A DNA stretch of 64,000 nt. Origin: Microvirga lupini (GTDB lineage Bacteria > Pseudomonadota > Alphaproteobacteria > Rhizobiales > Beijerinckiaceae). A model generated the notes under the pieces. That model worked only from the letters and a program-made list of their open reading frames with translations, was not told where the DNA came from and did not search any database. The stretch spans positions 32,240 through 96,239 of the forward strand of contig KI912090.1 in NCBI GenBank assembly GCA_000517005.1, read 5' to 3'. The position numbers were made by a program, and so were the translations under genes. Positions 1 through 7,131 of this stretch are shown here, piece after piece; position 1 is the stretch's first letter; every line of letters starts with the position of its first letter.

Positions 1-1461
1 AGCGGCATTTCGCTGGATCTGCAGCCCGGCGAGGTTCATGCCGTCATCGGCGAGAACGGCGCCGGCAAATCGACCCTGATGCGCATTCTCTCGGGCCACA
101 TCTCGCCGACGAAGGGCAGCCTGCACCTGAACGGCCAGCCGATCACCTTCTCAGGTCCCGTGGATGCGGAGAGCCACGGCATCGTTCTGGTCCACCAGGA
201 AATCCTTCTCGCTCCGGATCTGACGGTGGCGCAGAACCTCTTCCTCGGCCGGGAGATCCGGCGCTTCGGCTTTGTCGACGACAAGGCCATGCGCGAGCGG
301 ACGCGGGCCATCCTGCGTGAGCTCGGCACGGGCATCGATCCCGACCGGGAGGTCAGCCGCCAGTCCATCGCCGACCGGCAGCTGGTGCAGATCGCCCGTG
401 CGCTGCTGGTGCCGCACAAGGTGGTGGCCTTCGACGAGCCGACCGCGGTGCTCACGCCCATCGAGGCGGAGAGCCTGTTCGAGATCATCCGCAAGCTGCG
501 TTCGCAAGGCGTCGCGGTCCTCTACATCTCGCATCGCCTGAATGAGGTGAAGGCGATTGCCGATCGCGTCACGGTGCTGCGCGACGGACGCCACATCGCA
601 ACGCGCGATATCGAAGGGCTGGAGCCGCTGGAAATGGCGCGCCTCATGGTCGGCCGCGACATGTCCAAGCTCTACCCGGAAAAGCCCGCCACCGCCTCCA
701 ACCAGCCCCTTCTGAGCGTCCGCGACATGGCCGTGCCCGGCTATGTGGAAAACGCCTCCTTCACATTGCATCGCGGCGAGATCCTCGGCTTCGGCGGCCT
801 CATCGGAGCGGGCCGCACGGAACTGTTCGAGGCACTCGTGGGGCTCCGCCCCGGTCACGGCACAATCACTCTCGACGGCCGACCGGCTCATTTCCGCGAT
901 GCCCGTGAGGCCATGGCGGCGGGCATCGTCTATCTCTCCGAGGACCGGAAAGGCAAAGGCCTGCTGCTGCAGCAGAACCTTCGGGTCAACCTGACCCTGG
1001 CGGCTCTGGAAAAATTCAGCCGCGGATCCTTCATCGACAGCGGCGGCGAAGAAGAGGCGCTCGACACGGCGATCAAGGATTTCGACATTCGCACCCGGCG
1101 CCGCGATCTCCTGGCGGGGCAGCTCTCTGGCGGCAACCAGCAGAAGCTGCTGCTCGCCAAGATGATGCTGGTGGAGCCGCGCATCGTCATCATCGACGAG
1201 CCGACACGCGGCGTCGATATCGGCACCAAGGAGCAGATCTACCGCTTCATTGCTTCGCTTGCCGCCGAGGGCCGTGCCGTCATCGTCATCTCGTCCGAGA
1301 TGCAGGAGCTGATCGGCCTGTGCCACCGTGTCGTCGTGATGCGCAACGGGCGCGTCGCGGGCGAAGTCTCGCAAGCCGATCTGTCGGAAGATTCCATCGT
1401 TTATCTCGCCACCGGCGTCCATGAAGAAAGGGCGGCGGAAATCGCCGCAGGCCACGCATGA
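1..1461 (+). CDS. Sugar ABC transporter ATP-binding protein, RbsA/MglA type (5' end outside window)
   Basis: This is the duplicated ATPase of a carbohydrate ABC importer (CUT2 family), which drives uptake of a pentose- or polyol-like sugar with the permease and binding protein that follow. The open frame runs from base 1 without a start, so the first few residues are missing; 486 residues are visible against about 500 for the family. The first nucleotide-binding domain has a Walker A, GENGAGKST, at the very beginning and a Walker B ending in FDEPT. The second domain has the degenerate Walker A (GLIGAGRTE) usual for RbsA, a signature LSGGNQQK and a Walker B, IIDEPTRGVD. The stop overlaps the permease start by four bases (ATGA), indicating translational coupling. 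The substrate cannot be read from this protein. Confidence 0.93.
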   Translation, partial: SGISLDLQPGEVHAVIGENGAGKSTLMRILSGHISPTKGSLHLNGQPITFSGPVDAESHGIVLVHQEILLAPDLTVAQNLFLGREIRRFGFVDDKAMRERTRAILRELGTGIDPDREVSRQSIADRQLVQIARALLVPHKVVAFDEPTAVLTPIEAESLFEIIRKLRSQGVAVLYISHRLNEVKAIADRVTVLRDGRHIATRDIEGLEPLEMARLMVGRDMSKLYPEKPATASNQPLLSVRDMAVPGYVENASFTLHRGEILGFGGLIGAGRTELFEALVGLRPGHGTITLDGRPAHFRDAREAMAAGIVYLSEDRKGKGLLLQQNLRVNLTLAALEKFSRGSFIDSGGEEEALDTAIKDFDIRTRRRDLLAGQLSGGNQQKLLLAKMMLVEPRIVIIDEPTRGVDIGTKEQIYRFIASLAAEGRAVIVISSEMQELIGLCHRVVVMRNGRVAGEVSQADLSEDSIVYLATGVHEERAAEIAAGHA

Positions 1462-2456
1462 CCGAAACCGTGCTTCGCTCGAGCGCTGAGAAGCGCCGAT
1501 TCAACATCGACATGCGGGCTCTCTCTCCCTTCATCGCACTCATCGTGCTCATCATCGCGGGCACGCTGATCAACCCGGACTTCCTGACCGCGTCGAACCT
1601 GCTCAACGTGGTGACGCGCTCGGCCTTCATCGCCATCATCGCGGTCGGCGCGACCTTCGTGATCGCCGGCGGCGGGCTCGACCTCTCTGTCGGCTCCATG
1701 GCGGCACTGACGGCCGGCGTCATGATCCTGACCCTGAACAATCTCGGCGGCGGGGATGTGGGCACCTTGGCGCTCGGCATGCTCGCCGCCATTGCCCTGA
1801 GCGCCGCCTGCGGATTGGCGAACGGCCTCATCGTCACCTTCGGGCGCATCGAGCCCTTCATCGTGACGCTCGGCACCATGGGCATCTATCGCTCCCTGGT
1901 AATCTGGCTTGCGGCAGGCGGCACCATCACCATGCGCAATTTCGAGCTGCGCGAACTCTACCGCCCGGTCTATTTCGACAGCATTCTCGGGATTCCGATT
2001 CCGATCATCGCGTTCCTCGTGGTGGCAGCCATCGGCGCGCTGATCCTCTACCGCACGTCCTTTGGCCGGCATGTGGTCGCGCTCGGCTCCAACGAGGATG
2101 TGGCCCGCTATTCGGGCGTGCCGATCTGGCGCGTGCGCACGCTCACCTACGTCATCCAGGGCATCTGCGTCGGCATCGCCGTGCTGATCTATGTGCCGCG
2201 CCTCGGCTCGGCCACGCCGACCACGGGTCTCTTGTGGGAATTGCAGGCCATCACGGCCGTCGTCATCGGCGGCACGGCGCTCAAAGGCGGCATCGGCCGC
2301 ATCTGGGGCACGGTGGTCGGCGCCGTGATCCTCGAACTCGTCGCCAATATCCTGGTGCTGTCGAACTTCGTCTCCGAGTTTCTCGTGGGCGCGGTGCAGG
2401 GCGCCATCATCATTATCGCCATGCTCGTGCAGCGGTCAGTCCACCGCGGGCGATGA
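1458..2456 (+). CDS. Sugar ABC transporter permease, RbsC type
   Basis: This is the integral membrane subunit of the CUT2 sugar importer. It has 332 residues, the usual family length, and is mostly hydrophobic helices beginning near residue 20 after a short cytoplasmic N-terminus. A glycine-rich segment around residues 70-80 (GGGLDLSVGS) is the characteristic RbsC/BPD_transp_2 motif, and GGTALKGGIGRIWGT near residue 270 is also conserved in the family. It starts inside the stop of the ATPase gene, and the binding-protein gene follows after 64 bases. Family identification is firm; the substrate is not known. Confidence 0.93.
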   Translation: MTETVLRSSAEKRRFNIDMRALSPFIALIVLIIAGTLINPDFLTASNLLNVVTRSAFIAIIAVGATFVIAGGGLDLSVGSMAALTAGVMILTLNNLGGGDVGTLALGMLAAIALSAACGLANGLIVTFGRIEPFIVTLGTMGIYRSLVIWLAAGGTITMRNFELRELYRPVYFDSILGIPIPIIAFLVVAAIGALILYRTSFGRHVVALGSNEDVARYSGVPIWRVRTLTYVIQGICVGIAVLIYVPRLGSATPTTGLLWELQAITAVVIGGTALKGGIGRIWGTVVGAVILELVANILVLSNFVSEFLVGAVQGAIIIIAMLVQRSVHRGR

Positions 2457-2520
2457 AACCGGTGCGGGCCTGCCGGACAAGGGACAAAGGCCCCAAACCA
2501 ACCCTCCAGGGAGGAATGAG

Positions 2521-3471
2521 ATGAAAGCAACGGTACTGAAGATCGCGGTCGCAGCAGGCCTCATGGCCGGCGTTGCCACCGGCGCGATGGCCCAGCAGAA
2601 GAACGTGACGATCGGCGTCTCGATTCCGGCCGCGACCCATGGCTGGACCGGCGGCGTCGTCTATCACGCGCAAGAGACGGCCAAGCAGCTCGAGAAGGGT
2701 TATCCAGGCCTCAAGGTCATCGTGAAGACCTCGCCGGACGGCGCGTCGCAGGCAAACGCCCTCGACGACCTGACCTCGCAGAAGGTCGATGCGCTGGTGG
2801 TGCTGCCCTTCAACTCCGACGAGCTGACGAATCCCGTCCGCGAGATCAAGAAGCGCGGCACCTTCGTCACCGTGGTTGACCGCGGACTCAAGGATCCGTC
2901 GATCCAGGACATCTATGTCGCGGGCAACAATCCGGAATTCGGCCGCGTCGCCGGCAAGTACTTCGTCGACAACCTGAAGCAGGGCAATGTCGTCGTCTTC
3001 CGCGGCATCCCGACCGTGATCGACGAGGAACGCGTGACGAATTTCGAGAAGGCCCTCGAAGGTTCGGACGTGAAGGTGATCGACAAGCAATATGCCAACT
3101 GGAACCGGGATGATGCCTTCAAGGTGATGCAGGACTTCCTGTCCAAGCACCCGAAGATCGATGCGGTCTGGGCTTCGGACGACGACATGGCGCTCGGCGT
3201 CATGGAGGCGATCCGTCAGGCCAAGCGCGAGGACATCAAGTTCGTCCTCGGCGGCGCCGGCATGAAGGACATGGTCAAGAAGGTGATGGACGGCGACAAG
3301 ATGATCCCGGCCGACGTGTCCTATCCTCCGTCGATGATCTCCACCGCCATGGGCGTCACCGCAGCGCATTTCTACACCAACGCTCCCATGCGCGGCACCT
3401 ACGTGCTCAATGCCCAGCTGATCACGAAGGACAACGCCAAGGAACACTACTTCCCCAACTCGCCGTTCTGA
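2521..3471 (+). CDS. Periplasmic sugar-binding protein, RbsB type
   Basis: This is the periplasmic substrate receptor of the importer. It has 316 residues, with a clear Sec signal peptide ending around AMAQQ (residues 20-24). The mature part is a type I periplasmic-binding fold of the ribose-binding (Peripla_BP_4) family: it opens with NVTIGVSIPAATHGWTGG and has the hinge-region motif WASDDDMALGVMEAI. A purine-rich ribosome binding site (GGGAGGAATGAG) lies directly before the ATG. Order ATPase-permease-binding protein, and the following isomerase and dehydrogenase, indicate a catabolic sugar operon. The ligand is unknown; inositol-like polyols and pentoses are plausible. Confidence 0.92.
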   Translation: MKATVLKIAVAAGLMAGVATGAMAQQKNVTIGVSIPAATHGWTGGVVYHAQETAKQLEKGYPGLKVIVKTSPDGASQANALDDLTSQKVDALVVLPFNSDELTNPVREIKKRGTFVTVVDRGLKDPSIQDIYVAGNNPEFGRVAGKYFVDNLKQGNVVVFRGIPTVIDEERVTNFEKALEGSDVKVIDKQYANWNRDDAFKVMQDFLSKHPKIDAVWASDDDMALGVMEAIRQAKREDIKFVLGGAGMKDMVKKVMDGDKMIPADVSYPPSMISTAMGVTAAHFYTNAPMRGTYVLNAQLITKDNAKEHYFPNSPF

Positions 3472-3486
3472 TCGCGTGACGTGGTT

Positions 3487-3514
3487 CCCGCCTCTCTCTG
3501 ATGAGGGAGGCGGG
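3487..3514 (+). other. Intercistronic hairpin after the binding-protein gene
   Basis: A 12-bp stem (CCCGCCTCTCTC pairing with GAGGGAGGCGGG, one G-U pair) closes a 4-base TGAT loop, 15 bases after the binding-protein stop. No T-run follows, so it is more likely an mRNA-stabilising or partly terminating element than a full terminator. It would let the binding protein be made in excess of the downstream enzymes. Confidence 0.55.
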
Positions 3515-3594
3515 GCAACGGCAAGCTGCCCGACCAATGGCAGCTTCCCCTTGCCGATTCCTGCCTTCACTCACGCCAGCTCGGGAGTTCACCC

Positions 3595-4656
3595 ATGAAG
3601 ACCATGAAAGGCCCCGGCCTTTTCCTTGCGCAGTTCGCAGGCGACGAGGCTCCGTTCAACTCGCTCGACGCGATCTGCCGATGGGCTGCTTCTCTCGGCT
3701 ACAAGGGCGTTCAGATTCCCACCTGGGATCCGCGCCTCATCGATCTCAAGAAAGCCGCGGAATCGGACGCTTATTGCGACGAGGTCGCCGGCGTCGTGCG
3801 CTCGCACGGCATGGAGATCACGGAGCTCTCCACGCACCTGCAGGGCCAGCTCGTCGCGGTTCACCCGGCCTATGACGAGGCCTTCGACGGATTTGCGGCG
3901 CCCGATGTGCGCGGCAATCCGAAAGCGCGGCAGGAATGGGCCGTCAACCAGATGCTGATGGCGGCGAAAGCCTCGAAGCGTCTCGGCCTGAACGCTAGTG
4001 TCACCTTCTCCGGCGCGCTGGCCTGGCCCTTCATGTATCCCTGGCCGCAGCGTTCCGCCGGCCTCGTCGAGACGGCCTTCGAGGAGCTAGGCCGCCGGTG
4101 GAAGCCGATCCTCGACGCCTATGAGGATGCAGGCTGCGATGTCTGCTACGAGATCCATCCCGGCGAGGACATTCACGACGGCGCAACCTTCGAGCGCTTC
4201 GTCGATGCGGTCGGCGGACATCGGCGCGCCTGCATCAACTACGACCCGAGCCACTTCCTGCTGCAGCAGCTCGACTACATCGCCTTCATCGATCTCTATC
4301 ACGAGCGCATCAAGGCCTTTCACGCCAAGGATGCGGAGTTCAATCCATCCGGGCGCATCGGCGTCTATGGCGGCTACGAGAGCTGGATCAACCGCGCCGG
4401 CCGCTTCCGCTCGCTCGGCGACGGGCAGGTGGATTTCAACGCCATCTTCTCCAAGCTCGCACAGTACGACTACGATTCCTGGGCCGTGCTGGAATGGGAA
4501 TGCGCGTTGAAGCATCCGGAGGACGGCGCGCGCGAAGGCGCCGAGTTCATCAAGGCGCATATCATCCGCGTCACGGAAAAGGCCTTCGACGATTTCGCCG
4601 CCGGCAGAACGGACGAGGCGGCCAACCGCCGGATGCTCGGCATCGACGCGGCATAA
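3595..4656 (+). CDS. Sugar phosphate isomerase/epimerase (xylose isomerase-like TIM barrel)
   Basis: This is a 353-residue member of the AP_endonuc_2/xylose isomerase-like TIM-barrel superfamily, typically acting as a metal-dependent isomerase, epimerase or dehydratase in sugar or inositol catabolism. Likely metal ligands sit at the expected strand ends: CYEIHPGED, NYDPSHF, KAFHAKDAE and VLEWECA. It lies between the sugar importer and a Gfo/Idh/MocA dehydrogenase, a pairing typical of pathways in which a 3-keto or inosose intermediate is made by the dehydrogenase and isomerised by the barrel enzyme. The ATG is the second of nothing closer and is preceded by GGGAG. The exact reaction is not inferable from sequence. 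Confidence 0.85.
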   Translation: MKTMKGPGLFLAQFAGDEAPFNSLDAICRWAASLGYKGVQIPTWDPRLIDLKKAAESDAYCDEVAGVVRSHGMEITELSTHLQGQLVAVHPAYDEAFDGFAAPDVRGNPKARQEWAVNQMLMAAKASKRLGLNASVTFSGALAWPFMYPWPQRSAGLVETAFEELGRRWKPILDAYEDAGCDVCYEIHPGEDIHDGATFERFVDAVGGHRRACINYDPSHFLLQQLDYIAFIDLYHERIKAFHAKDAEFNPSGRIGVYGGYESWINRAGRFRSLGDGQVDFNAIFSKLAQYDYDSWAVLEWECALKHPEDGAREGAEFIKAHIIRVTEKAFDDFAAGRTDEAANRRMLGIDAA

Positions 4657-4674
4657 GCGTTAAGGGGGCAACAC

Positions 4675-5850
4675 ATGACGATTGCAGGATCACCGGATCA
4701 GAAGCTGAACCGCCGCTTACGCCTTGGCATGGTCGGCGGCGGACGCGGCGCGTTCATCGGCGCCGTGCACCGCATCGCCGCCCGTCTCGACGACCGCTGG
4801 GAACTGGTGGCGGGCGCCCTCTCGTCCGATCCGGAGCGGGCCAAGGCCTCCGGCCAGGATCTGCTCCTCAAGCCCGACCGCAACTATGGCGATTTCAGCG
4901 AGATGGCCCGCCGTGAGCGGCGGCTGAAGGACGGCATCGACGCGGTCGCCATCGTGACGCCGAACCACGCCCATGCGGCGACTGCGCGTGCCTTCCTGAA
5001 GGCCGGCATCCACGTGATCTGCGACAAGCCGCTGACCACCACCCGGCGCGAGGCGGATCAGCTCGCGAAGCTGGCGCGCGAATCCGGCCTCATCTTCGCG
5101 GTCACGCATAATTATACCGGCTACCCGCTCGTGCGGCAGGCCCGCGCCATGGTGCAGGCGGGCGAGCTCGGGGCGATCCGCGTGGTGCAGGTGGAATACG
5201 CGCAGGACTGGCTCGCCACCCGCATGGAGGAGACGGGCAGCAAGCAGGCCGAATGGCGCACGGATCCGGCCCGCTCGGGCCCCGCGGGCGCCGTCGGGGA
5301 TATCGGCACCCATGCCTTCAACCTCGCCGAGTTCATCGCCGGCGACGAGGTCACGTCCCTGTCGGCGGAATTGCACACCTTCGTGGAGGGCCGCAGGCTC
5401 GACGACAACGCGCACATGATGCTGCGCTTCGCGTCCGGCGCCAAAGGCATGCTCTGGTGCAGCCAGGTGGCGGCCGGGCTCGAGAACGGCCTTCGCATCC
5501 GCATCTATGGCGAGAAGGCGGGCCTCGAATGGCATCAGGAGAACCCGAACTATCTCACCTTCTCACCCCTGGGCGAGCCGCCGCGCACCATCCGCCGCAA
5601 CGGCTATGGCGCCGACGAAGTCTCGCGCGCAGCCTCGCGCATCCCGGGCGGCCATCCGGAAGGCTATCTTGAAGGCTTCGCCCAGCTCTACACGGATGTG
5701 GCCGAGCAGATCACGGCGCGGATCGAGAACCGCGAGCCCAATCCCTTCTCGCTCCAGGTGCCCAATGTCGAGCACGGCGTGCGCGGCGTGCGCTTCATCG
5801 AGGCCGCGGTCCGCTCGTCGCAGCGCAAGGCGGCCTGGGTCGATCTCTAA
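4675..5850 (+). CDS. Gfo/Idh/MocA family NAD(P)-dependent sugar dehydrogenase
   Basis: This is a 391-residue oxidoreductase with an N-terminal Rossmann fold (GMVGGGRGAFIGAVHR near residues 18-33, a variant of the GxGxxG dinucleotide motif) and the family signature for the catalytic lysine (ICDKPLTTT, around residues 115-123). The C-terminal alpha/beta substrate domain includes GDIGTHAFNLAEF, with the conserved histidine. These enzymes oxidise or reduce sugar or polyol hydroxyls. It is the last gene of the sugar operon, 18 bases after the isomerase, with a strong AGGGGG ribosome binding site, and is followed by a GC-rich hairpin. Function as a sugar or polyol dehydrogenase is inferred from context. 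Confidence 0.9.
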   Translation: MTIAGSPDQKLNRRLRLGMVGGGRGAFIGAVHRIAARLDDRWELVAGALSSDPERAKASGQDLLLKPDRNYGDFSEMARRERRLKDGIDAVAIVTPNHAHAATARAFLKAGIHVICDKPLTTTRREADQLAKLARESGLIFAVTHNYTGYPLVRQARAMVQAGELGAIRVVQVEYAQDWLATRMEETGSKQAEWRTDPARSGPAGAVGDIGTHAFNLAEFIAGDEVTSLSAELHTFVEGRRLDDNAHMMLRFASGAKGMLWCSQVAAGLENGLRIRIYGEKAGLEWHQENPNYLTFSPLGEPPRTIRRNGYGADEVSRAASRIPGGHPEGYLEGFAQLYTDVAEQITARIENREPNPFSLQVPNVEHGVRGVRFIEAAVRSSQRKAAWVDL

Positions 5851-5867
5851 CCTATGACGCAAGGAGA

Positions 5868-5899
5868 CCGAGCCCTGCCGGAGCATCCGGCAGGCTCGG
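5868..5899 (+). terminator. GC-rich hairpin closing the sugar operon
   Basis: CCGAGCCCTGCCGG pairs with CCGGCAGGCTCGG around the loop AGCAT, giving 13 base pairs with one bulged C, 17 bases after the dehydrogenase stop. There is no clean T-run after it. Its position between the dehydrogenase and the Zur-like regulator argues that the regulator has its own transcript, and that open frame upstream of 5983 is not coding. Confidence 0.5.
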
Positions 5900-5982
5900 C
5901 CCTGCCCGCCTCTCTTGAAATCGCCTGCACAATCATGACGTATAGGCTGATCACGCTCATATGCGGACTTGACGATTTTAAG

Positions 5983-6393
5983 ATGGCTGCCACGCATCAC
6001 CACCACGGCCTCGAGGACCTGAACGACACCCAGAAGCGGGTTCACCGGATTCTGTGCTCCGCCCAGAACCCGCTTTCGGCCTATGAGGTCCTCGACAAGA
6101 TGCGGGCCAAGGGCGCCGTGACGCCGCCGACCGTCTATCGGTCCCTGGACAAGCTGATCGAGAAGGGCCTCGCTCATCGCCTCGAGAGCCTCAATGCCTA
6201 CGTGGCCTGCAAGCATCCTCATCACGAGCACGACATGGCAGCCTTCGCCATCTGCGAGAGCTGCGGCCTGGTCAAGGAGTTCACGGATCCGCATATCAGC
6301 GAGCGCCTGTCCCATTGGGGCAGCGATCACGCCTTCTGCACCAAGAAGGTGACGGTCGAGATTCGGGGCCTGTGCGAGTCCTGCGTGAAGTAA
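5983..6393 (+). CDS. zur: Fur family transcriptional regulator, Zur-like
   Basis: This is a 136-residue Fur-family repressor most like zinc-uptake regulators. It has an N-terminal winged helix with SAYEVLDKM, PPTVYRSLDKL and HRLESLNAYVAC, the pattern of E. coli Zur, and then a C-terminal dimerisation domain. Both structural zinc CxxC pairs are present (C91/C94 and C131/C134). A histidine-rich stretch, CKHPHHEHD (residues 76-84), provides regulatory-site ligands. An MAATHHHH N-terminus could also bind metal. The ATG at 5983 is preferred because it starts the conserved domain; upstream in-frame starts would run back into the operon-closing hairpin. No zinc transporter gene is in the window. Confidence 0.85.
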   Translation: MAATHHHHGLEDLNDTQKRVHRILCSAQNPLSAYEVLDKMRAKGAVTPPTVYRSLDKLIEKGLAHRLESLNAYVACKHPHHEHDMAAFAICESCGLVKEFTDPHISERLSHWGSDHAFCTKKVTVEIRGLCESCVK

Positions 6394-6532
6394 GCTTATC
6401 CTCAGGAAAATCTCCTTATTTGATACTTTGTTACGTATCGAGATAGCTTAGCCGTCACCTTGTCTGTGTCTAAACGCCAAATTCCTTTGCGGAATATGCA
6501 CAGCTGCAAGCGCCGTCAGTAACGATAGCACA

Positions 6533-6570
6533 TTGTCAGATTCGCATTTTACCTATATGAATATATAGGT
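6533..6570 (+). promoter_or_regulatory. Predicted promoter with 20-bp palindromic operator over the -10
   Basis: TTGTCA (6533-6538) and TATGAA (6556-6561) are spaced by 17 bases, a plausible sigma-70 pair, 34 bases before the start of the downstream regulator gene. The perfect inverted repeat ACCTATAT-GAAT-ATATAGGT (6551-6570) covers the -10. Size and AT-rich core fit Fur-family operators, so autoregulation or control by the upstream Zur-like protein is likely. This is inferred from sequence only. Confidence 0.6.
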
Positions 6571-6594
6571 TCCGTAATAACAGGAGTGTGGCTC

Positions 6595-7047
6595 ATGAGC
6601 ACCAAGGCCCTCAGGAAAGAAGAAGAGGAAAACCTCCTTCGCCGTGCAGACGATCTGTGCCGCCAGAACAATCTCAGGCTCACGCCGATTCGCGAGCGCG
6701 TCTATCGCGAGCTGGTCCAGAGCGGCGGGCCGGTCGGCGCTTACGATCTGGTCGACCGTCTCAGCAGCGAGAAAAAGCGTCTGGCTCCGGTCACGATCTA
6801 TCGCGCGCTCGACTTCCTGCGTGATGCCGGCCTCGTCCATCGCTTGGCGACCCAGAACTCCTACGTCATCTCCCACGGCCAGCCGGACGTGAACGCGATG
6901 AAGATCATGTTCGTCGATTCCAAGACGGGCGAGACCATCGAGGTTCACTCGACCGAGGTTGCAGAGGCTGTGAAGAAGGCCGCCGAACAGGCCGGCTTCA
7001 AGTCCGTCTCTCCGTTCATGGAAGTCGAGGGCGAAATCGCCCACTAA
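6595..7047 (+). CDS. Zur-like Fur-family paralog lacking cysteine metal ligands
   Basis: This is a 150-residue protein with a complete Fur winged helix (RLTPIRERVYRELV, GAYDLVDRL, APVTIYRALDFL, VHRLATQNSYV) that closely resembles Zur. The dimerisation domain keeps the fold (GFKSVSPFMEVEG), but all cysteines of the two CxxC zinc pairs and the Zur ligand after NSYV are replaced. The only cysteine, C22, is in the N-terminal helix. It therefore probably binds DNA without classical zinc sensing, or senses another cue through His, Asp or Glu residues. An AGGAG ribosome binding site sits eight bases before ATG 6595, which decides this start over GTG 6586. It lies 200 bases downstream of the Zur-like gene and is followed by a strong terminator. 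Confidence 0.85.
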   Translation: MSTKALRKEEEENLLRRADDLCRQNNLRLTPIRERVYRELVQSGGPVGAYDLVDRLSSEKKRLAPVTIYRALDFLRDAGLVHRLATQNSYVISHGQPDVNAMKIMFVDSKTGETIEVHSTEVAEAVKKAAEQAGFKSVSPFMEVEGEIAH

Positions 7048-7103
7048 CGCTCAAACAAAAAGGCAGAGTCGATACTGAACCCTGCCTTTCGAGACCTGAA
7101 CTT

Positions 7104-7130
7104 AAAAGGCCGGGCATTGCCCGGCCTTTT
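7104..7130. terminator. Bidirectional rho-independent terminator
   Basis: AAAAGGCCGGGC-ATT-GCCCGGCCTTTT forms a perfect 12-bp stem with A and T tracts on either side, between the convergent Fur paralog (ends 7047) and RND permease gene (ends 7132). A weaker hairpin, AAAGGCAG/CTGCCTTT (7059-7089), precedes it. Confidence 0.88.
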
Positions 7131-7131
7131 C

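Noticed and set aside
5854..5982. N-terminal extension of the Zur-like protein
   Set aside because: It would translate the operon-closing hairpin, and the Fur domain starts after ATG 5983.
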